A stretch of 64,000 nucleotides of DNA from Tardiphaga alba (GTDB lineage Bacteria; Pseudomonadota; Alphaproteobacteria; Rhizobiales; Xanthobacteraceae), in the NCBI RefSeq assembly GCF_018279705.1, contig NZ_CP036498.1:4667001-4731000 (forward strand), in the 5' to 3' direction. Below are positions 61,044 to 64,000 of the stretch, piece after piece; position 1 is the stretch's first letter; the number at the start of each line of letters is the position of its first letter. The notes below the pieces were generated by a model that worked only from the letters and a program-made list of their open reading frames with translations, was not told the DNA's origin and made no database searches. Made by a program: the position numbers and the translations under genes.

Positions 61044-61132
61044 GTAGCCCGGATGAAGCGAAGCGAAATCCGGGATTCAGAGCCTCAACAATTCGCCGGT
61101 CCCCGGATTGCGCTGCGCTCCATCCGAGCTAC
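61044..61132. repeat. Type A palindromic intergenic repeat, copy 6
   Basis: Inverted repeat GTAGCCCGGATGAAGCG... to ...CGCTCCATCCGAGCTAC. It starts 4 bp after the DUF6101 stop codon, and its right end supplies the TAG stop codon of the FAD oxidoreductase on the other strand. Confidence 0.85.
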
Positions 61133-62565
61133 GGTAATCGCAACACTTTCCCCGGATTCATGATCTTCCCCGGATCAATCGCCAGCTTCACCCGCCGCAA
61201 CAGATCCATCTCGACCTCCGACGTATAGAGCGGCAGGCGATCAATATGCATGCGGCCGATGCCATGCTCGGCGCTGATGCTGCCACCACAGGCGACGCTT
61301 TCCTGATGCACGATCGTATTGGCCTGATGCGCCGCAGCCTCGCGCGCCGAGGCGTCCCCGATGTCATGGGGAAAGATCACGATCACATGGACATTGCCAT
61401 CGCCCACATGGCCGCAATGCGCCACCTGGGCCTGCGGCAGTTCATTTGCGAGCCGCAACGTCACGCGTTCGAGAAATTCCGGCAGCGCCGAGACCGGCAC
61501 CGATGTGTCGTTCGATGCCACGAAGCCCTCGCGCTTGCACGACTCCGAAATCGAGTGCCGCAAATTCCAGATGCGCTCGGCCTTGCTCTGATCGCTGGCG
61601 ATCACCGCATCGATGATCAGGCCATCTTCCATCGCGGCACCAAGCGCCGTCTCCATGCTCTCGGATGCATTCCAGTCCGGCGAACTGTCAGCGAGTTCGA
61701 GCAGCACATACCAGGGCGCATCAGCCGCCATCGGACTGCCGCTGGTCACGCCTTGGCGCAGCACGATCTGCAACTGGCTCTGCGACATCAGCTCAAATGT
61801 CTCGACGCGTCCGCCGGTCACACGCTGCAATTCGCGCAGCAGCGCAATGGCCTGATCGACGCGCTCCAGCGCCACCATCGCCGTCGCCGATACGGCAAGC
61901 TTCGGATAGAGCTTGAGCACCGCCGCCGTCACGATACCGAGCGTACCTTCCGCGCCGACAAAGAGCTGCTTGAGATCGTAGCCGGTATTGTCCTTGCGCA
62001 GCGCCTTCAACCCGTTCCAGATCCGGCCATCGGGCAGCACGACCTCCAGCCCCAAGACCTGTTCGCGCATGTTGCCGTAGCGCAAGACACCGGTGCCGCC
62101 CGCATTGGTCGAGATCAGCCCGCCGACCTCGCAACTGCCGACACTGCCGAGCATGACGGGAAACTGCCGGTCATGTGTATCAGCCAGCGCGCGCATATCG
62201 GCAAGAATGCAGCCGGCGCCGACGGTCATCGCATTGTTGGGCAAATCGACGCGATGAACCTTGTTCAGCCGTGACACATTGACCAGCAACACCTCCGCTC
62301 CCTCAGGTACCGTCGCGCCACCGGTCAGGCCGGTATTGCCGGCCTGCGGCACGATTGCGATGCCGCGCTCGGCGCAGAGGCGGACCACGGCAGACACGTC
62401 CTCGGTGCTACCCGGAAGCGCAACGGCGAGCGCCGCGCGCTGGTAACGCCCGCGCCAGTCCTGCTCATAGGGCTCGGCATCGACGCCGGTGCGCAGGTTT
62501 TTGTCGCCGATGATCTCGGCGATTGCGCGAAGAAAGTTGAGGCGCTCGGATTCGGAAAGAGGCAC
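61129..62565 (-). CDS. FAD-binding oxidoreductase (GlcD/D-lactate dehydrogenase type)
   Basis: A 478-residue flavoenzyme of the VAO/PCMH family with a C-terminal FAD-oxidase domain, as in D-2-hydroxyacid dehydrogenases (GlcD, D2HGDH). FAD-binding blocks are PQAGNTGLTGGATVPEG, MLGSVGSCEVGGLISTNAGG and GAEGTLGIVTAAVLKLYP; the C-terminal domain has HCGHVGDGNVHVIV with metal-binding His and EHGIGRMHIDRLP. The GTG at 62565 has AGGA 7 nt upstream; an ATG at 62586 overlapping the preceding stop is an alternative. It follows a Bug-type binding protein gene. Confidence 0.92.
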   Translation of the reverse strand: MPLSESERLNFLRAIAEIIGDKNLRTGVDAEPYEQDWRGRYQRAALAVALPGSTEDVSAVVRLCAERGIAIVPQAGNTGLTGGATVPEGAEVLLVNVSRLNKVHRVDLPNNAMTVGAGCILADMRALADTHDRQFPVMLGSVGSCEVGGLISTNAGGTGVLRYGNMREQVLGLEVVLPDGRIWNGLKALRKDNTGYDLKQLFVGAEGTLGIVTAAVLKLYPKLAVSATAMVALERVDQAIALLRELQRVTGGRVETFELMSQSQLQIVLRQGVTSGSPMAADAPWYVLLELADSSPDWNASESMETALGAAMEDGLIIDAVIASDQSKAERIWNLRHSISESCKREGFVASNDTSVPVSALPEFLERVTLRLANELPQAQVAHCGHVGDGNVHVIVIFPHDIGDASAREAAAHQANTIVHQESVACGGSISAEHGIGRMHIDRLPLYTSEVEMDLLRRVKLAIDPGKIMNPGKVLRLP

Positions 62566-62582
62566 GCAGCAGTCCTTTCGGT

Positions 62583-63572
62583 TCATTCGGCCTTGAGGCC
62601 GGCGGCCTGGATGATCGGCCCCCATTTCGCGATTTCTGCACGAACCTGCGCCGATAGCTGATTCGGCGTCGAGCCCACCGGCTCGCCACTGAGTTCGATC
62701 AATCGCTGCTTGACGTCCGCATCCAGCGTGGCCTTGCGGAATTCGGCGCTCAGGCGCTCGGTCATCGCCGCCGGCATGCCCGGCGGCCCGAAGATCGCAT
62801 TCCACGTATAGGTCTCGTAGTCCGGCAAACCCTGCTCCGCCACCGTTGGAATGTCGGGGAACGATCCCGCACGTTTCTTCGTCGTCACGGCCAGCGCTCG
62901 CGCCGTACCGGCCTTGATGAAGGGTGCGGCGCCGCTGAGCACGTCGAACAGGATCGGAATCTGCCCGCCGATCAGATCGTTCATCGCCGGCGCGCCCCCG
63001 CGATAGGGCACATGCTCCATTTTCACGCCGGCCATGGTCTTCATCAATTCGCCGGATAGATTCGGCGGCGTGCCGACGCCGGATGAGCCGTAGCTGTATT
63101 TTCCAGGCTCGGCCTTCAGCATCGCAATCAGTTCTTTGACATTCGTGGCTTTGGAGGTCGGAGGCACCAGCAACACATTCGGCACCGTCACGATCATCGA
63201 GATGGCCGTGAAATCAGCCACAGGATCGTAAGGCGGCTGCTTCGCCATCAGCGGATTGATGGTGTGGGTCGAGATCGTGCCCATCAGCAGCGTCTGACCG
63301 TCGGGCTTGGCCTTGGCCACGCGTGTCGCACCGACCACGCCACCCGCACCGGTCACGTTCTCGATGATAATGGTCTGGTTGATCTGCTCGGCGACTTTCT
63401 TCGCCACATGCCGGCTCACCACATCGGTGGCGCCACCGGCCGCAAAGGGTACGACCAGCGTGATCGGCCCCTTCGGCAGATCTTCTTGCGCCCACCCACT
63501 GCGTGAAGAGAGTAGCGAGGCCGCCGCGATGGCGGCCGTGCCGAAATGTCGACGCGTCATGCCTGTCGTCAT
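62583..63572 (-). CDS. Tripartite tricarboxylate transporter (Bug family) substrate-binding protein
   Basis: A 329-residue periplasmic solute-binding protein of the Bug/TctC family. The leader MTTGMTRRHFGTAAIAAASLL has an RRHF twin-arginine-like start before the hydrophobic stretch, ending RSGWAQ. Mature blocks are PITLVVPFAAGGATDVVSRHVA, ENVTGAGGVVGA, YGSSGVGTPPNLSGEL, HVPYRGGAPAMNDLIGGQI and GPPGMP. Ligands are usually carboxylates. I chose the ATG at 63572 with AGGGA 8 nt upstream (63581 is possible). No TctA/TctB genes are in the window. Confidence 0.92.
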   Translation of the reverse strand: MTTGMTRRHFGTAAIAAASLLSSRSGWAQEDLPKGPITLVVPFAAGGATDVVSRHVAKKVAEQINQTIIIENVTGAGGVVGATRVAKAKPDGQTLLMGTISTHTINPLMAKQPPYDPVADFTAISMIVTVPNVLLVPPTSKATNVKELIAMLKAEPGKYSYGSSGVGTPPNLSGELMKTMAGVKMEHVPYRGGAPAMNDLIGGQIPILFDVLSGAAPFIKAGTARALAVTTKKRAGSFPDIPTVAEQGLPDYETYTWNAIFGPPGMPAAMTERLSAEFRKATLDADVKQRLIELSGEPVGSTPNQLSAQVRAEIAKWGPIIQAAGLKAE

Positions 63573-63661
63573 TGTTTCCATCCCTGATGTTTTGAAGGTC
63601 GGCACCGGTTGATCCGGTGTCCGCCGAAAGACAGGGCGCCGTAGCGCCCTGCTACAGTCAT

Positions 63662-64000
63662 TCAGATCGGCGCGTGGCCGAGCGCCGCACGAAAACGATT
63701 CTTGACGTAAACGCCATCTCGCGGCGGCAGCAAGCGCGGCGGGTTTTCAGCTTTCACTTTGATGGTGGCAAGTTTCACGCCGTCGCGCGAGCTCACGCGC
63801 GTGCGCAGATCCTCCACGCCGGCCATGTCGCGGATTTCTCTGGTCCAGCCGAAGCCGCAGGATTGCGCGACCTTGTCGAGATGGACGCCCATGCCCGCAT
63901 GGCTCACTTGCATGCCGGTTTCGCCAAAATGACCATTGTCGAGTACGGCGATGGTGAGATTGGCGGGCCGCCGCGTGGCAATGGTCGCCAGCGCCCCCAT
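63662..64000 (-). CDS. Thiamine pyrophosphate-dependent enzyme (partial, C-terminal part)
   Basis: The last 112 residues of a TPP-enzyme C-terminal (pyrimidine/PP-binding) domain: MGALATIATRRPANLTIAVLDNGHFGETGMQ. The LDNGHFGETG segment is the typical end of the TPP/Mg loop region in sulfopyruvate or phosphonopyruvate decarboxylase beta subunits and related small TPP enzymes. The Met at 63998-64000 is internal to such domains, so the gene continues beyond the right edge. It probably shares a transcription unit with the Bug protein and FAD oxidoreductase; a 2-oxoacid catabolic role is inference. Confidence 0.82.
   Translation of the reverse strand: MGALATIATRRPANLTIAVLDNGHFGETGMQVSHAGMGVHLDKVAQSCGFGWTREIRDMAGVEDLRTRVSSRDGVKLATIKVKAENPPRLLPPRDGVYVKNRFRAALGHAPI

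Overview
The window reads as chromosomal DNA of a GC-rich alphaproteobacterium of the Bradyrhizobium / Rhodopseudomonas / Afipia group (Nitrobacteraceae). This rests on gene order (lgt-midA-pgeF; uvrC-pgsA-moaD-moaE; tldD/pmbA-cysQ-DUF4170-DUF374-waaA-lpxK), on families typical of that order (DUF6101, DUF6894, DUF2093, TIGR01459 HAD, type-II lumazine synthase RibH2) and on dispersed palindromic repeats of the kind common there. No tRNA, rRNA, CRISPR array, prophage or insertion sequence was seen. Nearly all of it is core genome; the accessory parts are two small toxin-antitoxin modules and the repeats.

Layout. 1-2.5 kb: ychF (partial), pth and rplY, then a brnT-brnA toxin-antitoxin pair and ubiK. 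2.7-7.4 kb: lgt, a frameshifted midA, pgeF, a lipoprotein, prs. 7.4-14.7 kb: ribH2, a 421-bp non-coding stretch with nine GANTC (CcrM) sites, ybjN, an acetyltransferase, proC, an EnvZ/OmpR-like pair with a MarR regulator, ilvE. 14.8-21.9 kb: MATE pump, then the reverse-strand block uvrC-pgsA-moaD-moaE-prmB, then an outer-membrane beta-barrel gene behind a CtrA-type box. 22-30.8 kb: cold-shock protein, frameshifted rlmJ, RNase T2, small secreted proteins, thioesterase, tautomerase, hisS, a membrane protein and a frameshifted yihY/BrkB gene. 30.9-36.6 kb: degenerate EAL protein, HAD protein, cheY, ribF, RES/ParS toxin-antitoxin, sugar O-acetyltransferase. 36.9-47 kb: ileS-lspA, two M16 peptidases, arfB, a VOC protein, mutL. 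47-54.6 kb: VOC protein, rsmD, an rRNA pseudouridine synthase with a 383-residue low-complexity tail, tadA, purD, xseA. 54.7-61 kb: a lipid A/Kdo module (lpxK, waaA, DUF374, DUF4170, cysQ-like, pmbA) and a DUF6101 gene. 61-64 kb: a catabolic cluster (FAD oxidoreductase, Bug-type binding protein, TPP enzyme cut by the window end).

Themes. Three conserved genes (midA, rlmJ, yihY) are each broken by the apparent loss of one base in a G/C run, which suggests either assembly error or systematic slippage. At least fourteen palindromic repeats of several families fill the spaces between genes, and in two cases they supply the stop codon of the neighbouring gene. Cell-cycle type signals (GANTC clusters, one exact TTAA-N7-TTAA box) mark several promoters. 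The strongest unexplained non-coding signal is the GANTC cluster at 8088-8266.
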